Assembly: GCA_033297075.1 (NCBI GenBank)
Contig: MU858098.1
Coordinates: forward strand, 145,737-209,736
Direction of reading: 5' to 3'
DNA: 64,000 nucleotides
Origin: Rhypophila decipiens
Taxonomy: Eukaryota; Ascomycota; Sordariomycetes; Sordariales; Naviculisporaceae
Below, piece after piece: positions 30,074-41,700 of the stretch. Positions within the stretch are counted from its first letter, which is position 1, and each line of letters opens with the position of its first letter. The notes below the pieces were generated by a model. That model did not search any database, was not told the DNA's origin, and saw only the letters and a list, made by a program, of their open reading frames with translations. A program made the position numbers and the translations under genes.

Positions 30074-32191
30074 ATGACAATCTCGCCTTATTCAACCATT
30101 ACTTCCCAGCCGGGCGGTCCTTACATTCGACTTTTACATCTCAGACCTGGCACTGACAAGGACGCGCCTATCGAGGCCAAACTCGACATCGTCCCCCTGC
30201 ATCACGAACATTCAAACTTCGAAGCGCTTTCATACTTCTGGGGTCAGGAGCTGGATAGAGATGGCCTGAAACTGCAATACGCAATTCCTGGCGATAATGG
30301 CAGTACCGAGGCAGAGATCGGGATCACGGCCAACTTGGCCGTCGCGCTGAGGCACTTACGGTATCCAGACCGCACGAGGATCCTGTGGGTTGACGCCGTC
30401 TGTATTAATCAAAACCATATTATCGAGAAGACGTCTCAGGTGTCCATAATGAACCGCATTTACCGTCGAGCGCAACGAGTTTTAATTTGGATGGGACCAG
30501 CTCGTGATCGCAGCGACTGGGTGTTTGCCCACCTGAACAAGGTGTACGACGAGGAGCGAGCTATGCGAGATGAGAAGAAAAATAACACGGCCGAAGGATC
30601 GGGGACGCCAGCGACGACACAAGCCCTGTTGACCCAGATGCTGAATAGGGAGTGGTACACACGCGTCTGGATTGTCCAAGAGCTCTGCGTCGCCAAAGAG
30701 GCCCTTGTTATGTGCGGCGACTCCTCTGCTCCGTGGGACGCAATACAGACCGCGTTCAAGACGCTTGATGGATCTTCCGATGCCTGGCAGCCCTCCTCGC
30801 TGTTGAACTATAGAATCACAAGACATCGAGCGCTGGAGAGACTGCACTTCCTGACCGCAGCTGGGCAATACGTAGGACTTGACGAGGCGCTGACCCGCTG
30901 CAGATGGTTCCGCGCTACCTGTCCACTTGACAAGGTCTACGCACTCCTGGGAATTTCGACCCGAGATCCTGGCATCAGCCCAGACTATGCAGCCAGTCCA
31001 GAAACTGCCTTTGAGAGAGTAACGCAAGCGATGCTGCTCCGGTCCACGGTCCCGGATCTCCTCGACTTCGTTGTGTCTCCTGCCTCGGTCAGGAGAAACC
31101 CAAGTTTGCCCTCGTGGGTGCCGGACTGGGGTCCTGGGAACGTGTCGGCGCAAACCGAGGTAGCACAGACAGTGGCCGACGCCTACCACCTGGAGCGGTT
31201 GCTCAGGGCTTCCGATAACTCGAATGCGCATGATCCTCCTTTGGGAGAGTTTCGTCCGCGTTTCCACAGGGACTCGCCAACAGCTCTTATAGTCCAAGCA
31301 GTTGAAACTGATACCATCGCGGCGCTGAGCGAGCCAATACCTGGGCCATGGCTCGGAAACGCGTATACGACGGAGGCGAACATGGAGCCATTTGCCCCAA
31401 AGGAAAACCCTACGCCGACGGAAAACCTTGGCTTGCTGAAGGCGAACTGGGATCACTTCCTCCATAACCTGATATACGTAGGAACTGTTGTCAGGAAGCA
31501 GGTGGATTATGCGCCAACAATGGTACATGTTTCCGAGCTGGTCACATTTGCCCGACGCCAGTTGTCTCCTGTCCAGAACAGAGTTGACGACCTAACGTCA
31601 GAAGAACAGGTCACTGGCCGGACCATGCCTGTCGAATTGTCCAACCTCCTCGCCTCCAACGCGCGCGCCCTCGATACGATAACACCGCCCGACCGACTCA
31701 GACAAGAAGCAGAGCACGCGTTCGACCCTGTGTTGTCCATGACATGCGCGATCCTCGCCCCTCGACTCTATCGGCGCTTATACCTCCACAAATTGCTGCC
31801 TCCAGTCATCTACCACGGCCTGATCTGGCTGACGGGAATCTTTGGCGTCTTTGTGAAACGGGATCGGACATATGCTCAGGCCATTGGCGCATTGAACATA
31901 TTAACGCCTTGGATCGGCATGCGAGTAGCCGTCATGGACCGAGGCGCCGCCGTTGGCGAACGGACACGGTTCTTGTGCTTGGTGCCTCACACAGCCACAC
32001 AAGGGGATACGCTTGTTCTCATTGCTGGAGGAAGACATCCATATGTTGTCAGGCCTCGACTTCAGGAGGTTGAAGTGGACAGCCAAGCAAGGTGGATGCT
32101 GATCGGACCATGCTACCTCAGCATTGAAGACATGGCCCTGTTGAGGGAGTCATGGAACGGCCAAGCAGCCACTGACATGTTCTTCTCTTGA
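30074..32191 (+). CDS. HET-domain protein (heterokaryon incompatibility type)
   Basis: Intron-less gene of 705 residues from Met 30074; an in-frame Met at 30026 would add 16 residues. The three blocks of the HET domain are all present in order: FEALSYFWGQELDRD, then ILWVDAVCINQNH followed by SIMNRIYRRAQRVLIWMGP, and later WYTRVWIVQELCVAKEALVM. The middle region shows the usual CRWFRATCPLDKVYALLGI and DYAASPETAFERV continuation. The C-terminal half is unassigned, with one hydrophobic stretch (PPVIYHGLIWLTGIFGVFV), and ends in a typical GDTLVLIAGGRHPYVVRP segment. Family knowledge: HET domains trigger programmed cell death on non-self recognition between fungal strains, although most family members have no tested role. 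No partner gene is adjacent. Confidence 0.88.
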   Translation: MTISPYSTITSQPGGPYIRLLHLRPGTDKDAPIEAKLDIVPLHHEHSNFEALSYFWGQELDRDGLKLQYAIPGDNGSTEAEIGITANLAVALRHLRYPDRTRILWVDAVCINQNHIIEKTSQVSIMNRIYRRAQRVLIWMGPARDRSDWVFAHLNKVYDEERAMRDEKKNNTAEGSGTPATTQALLTQMLNREWYTRVWIVQELCVAKEALVMCGDSSAPWDAIQTAFKTLDGSSDAWQPSSLLNYRITRHRALERLHFLTAAGQYVGLDEALTRCRWFRATCPLDKVYALLGISTRDPGISPDYAASPETAFERVTQAMLLRSTVPDLLDFVVSPASVRRNPSLPSWVPDWGPGNVSAQTEVAQTVADAYHLERLLRASDNSNAHDPPLGEFRPRFHRDSPTALIVQAVETDTIAALSEPIPGPWLGNAYTTEANMEPFAPKENPTPTENLGLLKANWDHFLHNLIYVGTVVRKQVDYAPTMVHVSELVTFARRQLSPVQNRVDDLTSEEQVTGRTMPVELSNLLASNARALDTITPPDRLRQEAEHAFDPVLSMTCAILAPRLYRRLYLHKLLPPVIYHGLIWLTGIFGVFVKRDRTYAQAIGALNILTPWIGMRVAVMDRGAAVGERTRFLCLVPHTATQGDTLVLIAGGRHPYVVRPRLQEVEVDSQARWMLIGPCYLSIEDMALLRESWNGQAATDMFFS

Positions 32192-32323
32192 TTCACATGT
32201 CAGAAAGCATCGCGAGAGTTCACGCCGCCACCGCCCTCTGCCCCACTGCCACCAAACCTTGTCCTGCCCCTGAGAGGGTATATGGATCAGTTCCGATACA
32301 TGGGTACCCAACGAGAAGCCATA

Positions 32324-32454
32324 GCCCCCGTAGCTCAGTGGTCAGAGCGCGGACAGCGTTGATATTTCCCAGCGTTGAGACCTAGCGAATTTAGCGAAGT
32401 CTATTACGAAAATCAGCGCATCCGAGGACAGCGGTTCGAATCCGCTCGGGGGCA
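32324..32454 (+). tRNA. tRNA gene interrupted in the anticodon loop (long intron or insertion); anticodon not resolved
   Basis: Acceptor GCCCCCG (32324-32330) pairs perfectly with CGGGGGC (32447-32453), followed by A. D arm GCTC-AGTGGTCA-GAGC and T arm AGCGG-TTCGAAT-CCGCT are perfect, so A and B boxes are intact, and TTTTT at 32459-32463 is a Pol III terminator. About 58 extra bases lie in the anticodon loop, where tRNA introns belong. The anticodon stem is CGGAC with ATCCG, one mismatch, and the loop has no clear T33, so the identity cannot be read (Thr is possible). Likely functional, or a very recent insertion. Confidence 0.65.
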
Positions 32455-34635
32455 TTCCTTTTTGCCTGTAGGACTGTTCTCTATGCGCCCCTTTCTTCCA
32501 CCCTTAAGTTGAAATTTGTTAAAATGTCAGCAGCAGTCAACCCTGATCCAGCTTCCTGAGCAAGAAAAGCGGCCACAAGAGCTCCATATCAACAGGATAT
32601 GACATCACAATTCCCGGAATGTCCAGAGTCAGGGATCTTCCCGGCACCCGAACCCGAATGTGCGGTTCGGACGGGATCGTGATGGAGCGGGCCCCGGAGA
32701 GATGGCCAGTCCCGAATAGGTCTAGCGTACGGATCCGGGAAGCGCAGATCGAAATTTCCGGATCGGCGATTTGTGCGGGCGAGACGGGACCTTTTGATCG
32801 GGCTCCGACCGATGATGCATCCAAAAAGACATAGGCGTATCTTCTCGCAGGGGCTAAGCATGCAGAGGAGGTCACTAGATCTTTTAGACGCGGGGAAATA
32901 GTGATGCTGAATGCTCGTGACCCCCCTTCTCCTGTTCTTGGAGTAGTACTTATGTACGCATGTACGTCGCTGATCACGTTGTGGTGTGGAAGATTTGGGG
33001 CCACTTGGGTCTAGATGAAGGAATCTGTGGCCGGGTGCTGGCCACCCGACCTCCTCGAAGGATTTCCATTTTGGGCCAAAGGGTATAAAATGGGGAGTTT
33101 CGGTGGTCAAAATAGCTGCGATATGTTGGCAAGTCCGTCAGCGGAATATGGCGGCTATCCTGTTTAATAGCATTCCTCGTTGCCGGTCTACACCTTGAAT
33201 ATCCGTCAAGCATCAACTCTGAATGTTACTTGAATATGATGATGGAAGTGGCGGTGGGAAAGTATAGGTAACACCGGCGTTATGGCGTGTGAAGGCCCCC
33301 AAGTGATGGAGGGGCGGGGAAATAGACGTACGTGGAGCTCAAGCATCATTGACCTCTAAAATATTGGAGCTTATTGGTAGGAACTGGCGGTCAGGACCGA
33401 TCTAGCGCTTTGCTTTGTCTGCATCTCATGATCATCGTTGAGCGGGAGATAGCTGGTTGTGCTGGTTGCCTTCAAGTGCACAGCAGAGGGCATAAGACCA
33501 AAACCCTATAATTGCTCCCATGCCAATACCACCTGACCAAACACGATGGTGTGAGACAATCTGGAAGTATTCTTAAGTAATTCCGACGGAAAAGAATGTG
33601 TTTCCTTTCGTTTGGAAACAATACCAGAGCTGCTTCCTATAGTAAAAAAGTACCGGCCACTTCCTGTTCTTCTGTTGAAGAAAATGCACAACACAAGCGT
33701 CCAGAAAAAAAGGGGCGGGTCCCCTCGACCACGATTCCCCGTTACCGGGTTGTCGTATAGCGCGGTACCAGCTCGGTACTTGGCGCCCTGCAGCTTGGAC
33801 GGGGCCTCAGCTGTCCATGGATGTACCCGGCAGGTCGCTAATCTTTAGAGTCCCAAGATCTGCATTAGGGGCTGCAAGGGGGAGAGCCGAGAACCTGAAA
33901 TCCAGACCTCATAACGACTTCATCCGGCTACACGGCACTGAGACCCTATTGCAGATTTTTCTTTGCTAAAAAAGAAGTCACAGGAGAAATAGATCTCCAA
34001 TGGGATCAAAAGGACTTCAACTCGTCGAATCATCTCTGTTGTTTGGTTAAGCATTGAGCAAGGCCCTCCAAAGCTGGACAGGGGCTAAATTGGTGCACCA
34101 CCCTAAACCCCATAAAATCAGCGTCTTGGCATCAACAGCTCCCCCGGTTCGTTCCTCCGCGTCAACTTGTCTCTTGTCTTCCTTGGTCGAATTGGTACTT
34201 CTTTTCTCCTGCTCCCTCCGAGAGAAAAACACACCTGCTGTGCAGCGTTCTCTTGATCCAGCGCAGGACGGACGTAAGAGAACTTAACGAACCAGAAGTC
34301 GTCAAGTGGCCTCGAGACGCGAGACAAACTGTACGACTGTGTACCTGTCTTGTGCGACCTGGCAACCTGGCGCACGACGCACGACCAAGGATTCCACACC
34401 TGTGACGTCGCGGGCAAGCCCCCTTTTTCTTCAGTCGCACGATTCTCCACGAGCACCAGCACCTCGACCACCAACACCAAGAAACTTTTGACACGACGAG
34501 TTTGCGCCGCATTTTGGAAGCCTTTCACCACGCGTTGCGACTCCGAGGAATACATTCGGCGCGCCTAATTCCATAATCCTGTTCCCCGACCGTCCCTCGG
34601 AGCTTACCTACTGGAACATCCACACACCGTCTACC
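32455..34635. other. Intergenic, about 2.2 kb
   Basis: No supported gene. A minus-strand frame at 32537-33004 is open but without recognisable sequence. The last 600 bases are the probable leader/promoter of the sugar transporter gene. Confidence 0.4.
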
Positions 34636-36349
34636 ATGTCCCCGTTACTTTCGGCCCACAAGGGGCCGGATGGACCGTCCTTCTTGGGCATCCCGGCCAA
34701 GCAGGCGTCCCTGATCACAGTAGGCAGACCCGAGGAGAACGTGGGAAGACATTGTTACTGACGATATGTTCTTGTATAGCTTACCTTGCAAAATTCTGCC
34801 CTAATCCTCGTATGTCGACACTCTCCCCCTCCTTGCTCCCTAAACTCCATCCCGGACTCTGTGAAAGATATATTTCTAACACCGTTCCAAACACAACAGA
34901 TAATGCACTACTCGCGACGAATGCAGCCCCCCGGTGACCACCGATACTTTACGTCGACCGCCGTGCTCCTGAACGAGGTCCTCAAACTGGCCATCTCCCT
35001 CACATTCGCGCTCCACGAAGTCTCGCGCAGCCTAGCGCCCCAGACACCCGTGACGGTTCTTTTCGAGCAGATCTACAACTCCGTCTTTAAGGGCGACGGG
35101 TGGAAGCTGGCGATCCCTGCGATGCTATATACTCTCGAGAACACATTGCAATATGTTGCGCTGGGGAATCTGGACGCGGTGCACTTCCAGATTTTGTTTC
35201 AGTTGAAGGTGGGCAAAATCCAGCATAACTGGGCCCAATCAGCCTAGGAAAGGGCTCTAATGAGGATCTGCTGCTAACATGCGGCGCGCTGCGTGATCTA
35301 GATCCTCACAACGGCCTTCTTCAGCGTCATCCTCCTCGGTCGGACGCTGGGTGTCAAGCGCTGGGTAGCCCTCGTGGTCTTGACACTCGGCGTGTCGGTG
35401 GTGTCCCTCCCGTCGTCAGATCCCAATGATCCGTCTCTCACGATCCACGACTTCAGCGACCACTTCTTTCCTCGGTCGATGCACGAGCTAGGCCACTCGG
35501 CCGCCAACGTTGCCGAAGCAGCGATCCATCTTACCCGCCGCGGACTCGAGGGTGTTGGAAGCGAACTGACCCGCCGATCTGCGACCTACGAGGGTATCCA
35601 AGACGACCTGCAGGGCAACGTCCCGAGCATGAACTACCACGTTGGCCTGGTGGCTGTACTGATTTCAGCGACTGTCTCGGGTCTCACGGGCGTTTATTTC
35701 GAAAAGGTCCTCAAAGACTCGGCCTCGACTCCCCATGTTTCCGTATGGATAAGGAATATCCAGCTCAGCTTTTACTCGCTCTTCCCCGCGCTCATCTTTG
35801 GTGTCATCATCAACGACGGCGCTGATATCGCCAAGCATGGTTTCTTCGATGGATATAACGCGGTTGTCTGGACGGCGATTGTTTTACAGGCGGCGAGCGG
35901 AATCTTGACGAGTATCTGCATCAACTACGCGGATAACATTGCCAAGAACTTTGCGACAAGTATCAGCATCGTTGTCAGTTTTGTATTCAGCGTTTGGTTC
36001 TTTGAGTTTGCCATTACGCCATCGGTATGTCTTCCCGTGCCCTCCCGTCACATTGTTGGATACTAACTTGCTGTTGCAGCTTATTCTCGGCACTGCGTTG
36101 GTACTGGGATCGACATATCTCTACAGTGAGCCGGAGAGCAGAAAACGCAGCGCCCGCCCGCCGCCTATTAGCATTGTCAGCTACGAAAAGACCACGATCG
36201 ATAGCACGCCCAAGATCGATCCCAGCAAGCTGCTGAATCCGATGGACGCGGCTGGAGCCGTGGGATTGGCTACGTCGAGGCCGTCGTCGCCTTTGTTGTT
36301 TCGGGACCATCCGTCTTCTAGGAGTCGACGGGGGGACCATGATCAATAA
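34636..36349 (+). CDS. Nucleotide-sugar transporter, UDP-galactose/UDP-GlcNAc type (SLC35A-like)
   Basis: Golgi antiporter moving a UDP-sugar into the lumen in exchange for UMP. Five exons (34636-34719, 34780-34809, 34900-35208, 35302-36024, 36080-36349) join in frame to 471 residues; the second exon is only 30 nt. Family blocks: SLITLTLQNSALILIMHYSR, then YFTSTAVLLNEVLKLAISL, NTLQYVALGNLDAVHFQILF plus QLKILTTAFFSVILLGRTL, and later GVYFEKVLKDSA, VWIRNIQLSFYSL and YADNIAKNFATSISIVVSF. These match Gms1/UGT-type transporters with about ten helices. A loop of about 90 residues between helices 5 and 6 (from PSSDPNDP to NYHVG) is longer than usual, and a Ser/Arg-rich cytosolic tail follows the last helix. 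Exact sugar specificity cannot be read from sequence. Confidence 0.88.
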
Positions 36350-36398
36350 ACGGCTGGACTGGAAGGCAAATGACAAACAAAAGGAAGAGAACGTGACA

Positions 36399-36466
36399 AA
36401 CAGACAGACCCCTGGGACTCGAGGTCTTTTGGAACAGACAGACCCATGGGACTCGAGGTCTGTGGG
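36399..36466. repeat. Two-unit tandem repeat, 34-bp period
   Basis: The unit beginning aacagacagaccc and ending in gggactcgaggtct occurs twice with about three differences, just after the stop of the transporter gene, so probably inside its 3' untranslated region. Confidence 0.6.
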
Positions 36467-38782
36467 ATTATTGTAATATGGATTACGGGGTGAGGCTTCT
36501 TGACACTCCTACGAAACATGGGCAGGCAGCATCAATGATCCTGCAACGATTTGACGATTTATGCGATACGGACGGACGGGAATATTCATCGCTATTCCAT
36601 AGCGCGAGCGGACGCGAGATTGATGGAAGAGACAGGAGGGCACCAACTGCATGGGAAAGACGGAGCATAGCATTCTTGGCATTTTCATATCCATTATGGG
36701 AACCATGGGCAGCACTGCATCTGTACGAGCAGATTGGACTAGAGCATCGGGTCGGCACGCATGTCTCAACCCTTTGATTTGCATAGTTGCTGGATGGGGG
36801 TGCGGAACATGTACATATATACACGTCGTCAGTTCTTCTAGACTGACGAGCAGAAGAGACAAATGCATTAGATGAGCAAAGGTTACGAGCATGACTTCCT
36901 TGCCAGATTTGCAAATTCATCTTTAATTTCATGTACGAGATAGGCCTAGATTCGTCTCTGAATGCTCGGGAGGACTGAGAGGACAGGGTTCGGATGCTGT
37001 AGTCCCTCTCTGCTGGATTGTATCAGTACCCTTGTAGTCTGGACCTCAAGCTTTTCGTCTGCTTTCACCTGTGGAATGTCAGCCATGTGGTTGGATGCCG
37101 ACGAAATCTACAATGTCATTGTCTAAGTATTTGTCTTGACATAAACTCCAAATTGGAATGATTCAAATTCAGGTGAAATTGTTAGATCGACCTTGTCAGT
37201 TATTAAGAAGCACGTACATGTACGTACATATCCAGGCTTTGGTCGGAAGGATACCTCCGCTTCTCTGCATCTGCTATTGTGAGAATCATACATAGTGAGG
37301 AGCATAAACCATCAGCATAAATTAGTGTCCAACCTCCAGTCCCATCACCTTCCCTCACGACAGAGTGGTGGTTCGATTTCCCCAGACGTTGAGTGGGACC
37401 CGAGATCGATCGGACTCTAGAGGACACCTGCCATCTTCAATAAACCAGTGGACCATAGATGTCACGGGGTGACCTGATCCCGATGGCCAGGAGTTGTGGA
37501 TGCCATCCAGGAAGGCAGGTACCTTCGAAGAGAATCTCAGGCTCCCGAGCACGGGAGTCCGCTCATCCGGCAAGCTATTGAGGGAAGTTCTCACCGGCTG
37601 TCAGTGACATCTGGGGTGGGCTCCTGACGGCCGAACCGGCGGGGTCCCCCCGAAGCTTTCAGATTATCGGCCGGTGAGCTGATTATCCGGGGATCGATCG
37701 GAGATCCAGAACGGCTGGAGGAGCTTCCGAGAGACGGGCCTGCACTCCACTACTGATCTGGTGACCGAGGAAAGGAGACTGCCTCGGTATGTCTGGTTGT
37801 GGCGGGGCAGATCTGCTAGCAGCTGCTGAGGGTGATTGAAACCGATACCTTCTCAGTTGAAATTACACTTCAAGATGCGTTAATTATACGGAAATGAACT
37901 CAAGATCTAGGATTTAAATACTAAATGCCCTCTTATGGTTTGTAATATTACTATCATTCAAGCTCTTAAGGGGTAATTATGAGAAAGTATCTAGGACTCC
38001 CGTATTCTGTTATACGCATCAACTGTTCCCAAACGACGCCCTGCCGGATTCTCATTCATACGTTTGCTTGGACTTAAGCACACATATCCGGGGATTTTCC
38101 AAGACGTCTTACTTTTAGGTTGAACCGCTATACGTAATTTCCTCGGCCGGCCGGTATGGTAGAGGCTAGCAATCCCCTCACATCCCGTGCGCCTATCACG
38201 TAATGTCAACCGATTTGGAAGGAACGTGTCTGGCCTCCCCAATACCACCAGTTCGGCATCGTGCTTTCCCAAGTAGGAAGGCATAAACTTTATGGCTAAC
38301 CCTGGTCTCCACCTACCCCTTTTCAATTGATAAGCCCCTCCGCCTTTTCTTTTTTGCCGGCCCGGGGTTCTTTTTTCTTCTCTGACCACCCCATGGACCC
38401 AACACGATCGGAATCCTCAACTCCAGCTTTTCTTTCTCGAGGCTTTTGTTCGGACTTGTACCTTGTTCATGATTGACGAACCCCTTAAGCAACTGAACAA
38501 CTTCTGTACCACTTTGATTTACTGTTCACCCAGCTTCTCTCCTCTATCTTCTCGGCTTCCTCGCCATCGTTGAGCGTGGATTCAAGCCTCCGTTGATTTT
38601 CGAATCGTTGTTCAACTTGTACTTTACCAGCCTCCCTGCAATAGGTTCTGTGAATACTATTCCGCCTTAACCTTCCAGCCTTCTCGTGGAACAGCCTGAC
38701 AGGCCCTTTGTATCCCTGGCCTCCTTCTATCACGCCTTGCTCTCATTCCCCTAATACACCGGCACCGTCGAAGCCCCTCATC
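36467..38782. other. Intergenic, about 2.3 kb
   Basis: No supported gene. It includes a short AT-rich patch near 37,850-38,000 and a pyrimidine-rich leader from about 38,440 to 38,780 before the helicase gene. Confidence 0.45.
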
Positions 38783-41700
38783 ATGTCTGGAGACTTATTC
38801 GGCAGCCGCCACGGTCCTAACCCATCACAAGATGGTGGTGACCAGAATTACTATGACCAACCGACCTGGAACCAGCAGTTCCTGTCCTTCGTGGACCCGG
38901 CTTTGCAAGACCCCCCTCCACCATCCGAGCAGATAGGCTCCGTCGATGGTTTCCCGCGTCTCCTTGAAGACTTCCGTCCTCGCCCCCCTACAGCGCCAGT
39001 GAACGACTTCCATCATGGTCCTCCGGCGGTGCATACCGCCAGCGTCTCCGGACAGCACATTGACCCGTCTGCTCTCGTCCTGGACGACTTTGGTAAGAGT
39101 TTGCCCCTACTAGACTACTCCTCCAAGTGGATATTACTTTGAGGCTAACATCAGGGTTCACAGATCTCAGCCTTCTCGCGATGCCTGACGTATCAGCCCC
39201 AGATCCCACTTCCCTCATGTTCCCTGACACCACCGACTGGAATATGATAAACACCTCACATTACGAATCTGGAGGCCCCCAAGCCTTCGGAGCCGCGTCC
39301 TCCAACCTTGCGACCTCCAACGGCTATGGGGCATATCTCCCTAGGCCAGCTCAAGGAACCAACCAGGGGGCCATTCACAACGACTTTACCCCATGGTTCG
39401 AATCCCCTCCCGCCACCCAACCCGGACAGCATTCTGCTCAGCAAGGTGAGTCCTTTCATGTCTCGTTATCACCTCCAAGAGGTCCTAGGAAATTACTCTA
39501 ACCTGCTTGACAGAATCCAGTGTCTTTGGCCCGGGCAGCTCGAGCCCTACGGCAGCTATGACCAGCAAGCGGGACGACAACGGTGGCCTTGGGGGTGACT
39601 TCAATCCCATCACGCAATCCGAAAAGTCCCATACTCCGATCGTCCACGGAACAACACTCCTCAGCGTCCATGCGTCTTTGCCAAACAAAGCGCATCCAGT
39701 CTTCCCCTTCAAACTGTTCAACGCTATGCAGTCAAAATGCTTTCCGCATGTCTACCAGACAAATGACAACGTGGTTGTCTCCGCCCCGACGGGCAGTGGC
39801 AAGACCGCCATCTTCGAACTTGCCATCTGCAGACTAGCCTTGGAGCAGGCCAGAGCCAGCCAGCCATTCAAGATTGTCTACCAGGCTCCAACCAAGTCCC
39901 TATGTTCCGAGCGCGCCCGCGACTGGTCTCGAAAATTCAGCACCCTTGATCTCAAATGTGCTGAGCTTACAGGAGACACAACACAGGCCGAGCTGAGAAG
40001 TGTTGCCGAGGCAAGCATCATTGTTACAACGCCCGAGAAATGGGACTCGATTACTAGAAAATGGGAAGACCACAGAAGGCTGGTCCAGCTTGTCAAGCTG
40101 TTCTTGATTGACGAGGTCCACTTCCTCAAGGACATTCGGGGAGCAACCCTTGAGGCAGTGGTTTCACGCATGAAGACAATCGGGGGTAACATCCGATTTA
40201 TTGCCCTGAGTGCAACTATACCCAACTCGGACGACATTGCCAAGTGGTTGGGACGAAATTACCTCAATCAAACTCTTCCGGCCTTGAAGGAAACCTTTGG
40301 GGAAGAATTTCGACCGGTTCAGCTTCAAAAGTTCGTTTACGGCTTCAACTTCAACGGAAACGATTGGGTCCTAGACAAATTCCTCGACTCACAGCTTCCC
40401 ACAATCATCTCTCGGCACACCCAAAAGAAGCCCATCCTCGTGTTCTGTTTCACCAGAAATATTTGTGAGACCACGGCTAGGAAGTTGGTCGAGTCCATCA
40501 GTGGCGTTGCCGACAACGACCGTCCCTGGCCTTTCCCCAAGCGGAGGATTCAGGTAGTGAACTGCGACTTACAGGAGCTGGTCGGATCTGGCGTTGCGTT
40601 CCACCACTCAGGCCTTGATGCCCAGGATCGTCAAGCAGTTGAACAGGGGTTCCTCGCTGGCGAGATAGGTCTTATCTGCTGTACCTCCACATTGGCCGTT
40701 GGCATCAACCTTCCTTGCCACACAGTCATCCTGAAGGGAACCGTAGGCTATACAGACGACAAGCTTCGGGAGTATTCGGACCTCGAGGTCATGCAGATGC
40801 TTGGACGCGCCGGCCGTCCTCAGTTTGACGACACCGCCACAGCCATCATCCTGACCAGGGCCCCCAACAAGGAGCGATACGAGAAGATGGTCTCGGGACA
40901 AGAGGTCATCGAGAGCACTCTTGATCTCAACCTTATTGAGCATTTGAACTCGGAGATCTCCCTAAACACCATCACGGATATCAGACAAGCCAAGGAGTGG
41001 CTGGCCGGCACCTTTCTGAATGTTCGACTTCGCCGCAACCCCAACCATTATAATCTCACTGGCGGCACTAGCAACCCCACCCTGATTGACGACAAGCTGG
41101 CGGAGATTTGTGAGAGGGACATAAACCAACTCAAGGAGGCTAAGTTGATGGTTGATCACGTGGGATTCTGCTGTACCGAGTACGGTCGAGCCATGTCCAA
41201 GTACATGGTCGAATTTTCGTCCATGAAGAAGATGCTCGCAATCAAATTCAGGGCTGGTCTGGAACAAATGGTATGTCCTTTATCTTCTGTCCTCGATACT
41301 AATATACATGCTAAACCCAAACCAGATCACCGTTATTGCTCAGGCATCCGAATTCAAGGACTTCCGCCTCAAACCACAGGAACGCGTTATTTTCAAGGAG
41401 ATGAGCAGGAACCCCGTTATACTCTTCCCCATCAAGGAGGGGATCAGCCACACATGGCACAAGGTGTCTTTGCTGGTTCAGTCCGCCCTCAGCAACCTTG
41501 ACTTCCCCGATTCAGGAGATGCCGCAAAGATGAGGAGCTATTTGATTAAAGAACGGTCCATGGTTCTCGACAAGTTCGCACGCCTGGTTCGTGCGCTGAT
41601 CGACTGCAAAGGGTCAGACAAGGACGCCGTGGGACTATTCAACGCCCTCGAGCTGTTGAGAGCTGTTATGGCAGGTTCTTAGGAAGGCCGCCCTAACCAG

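Noticed and set aside
30482..31528. Minus-strand 348-codon frame
   Set aside because: Antisense shadow of the HET-domain gene; Arg/Cys/Trp-rich text without motifs.
27220..32191. Possible metabolite cluster (bZIP, SDR, HET)
   Set aside because: No backbone synthase, transporter or tailoring set; proximity alone is not evidence.
32537..33004. Minus-strand open frame of about 155 codons downstream of the tRNA
   Set aside because: Ser/Arg/Pro-rich, unlike any family, and an overlapping frame is equally open.
37365..37390. GGTTCGATTTCC, a B-box-like word
   Set aside because: No A box or acceptor complement at tRNA spacing.
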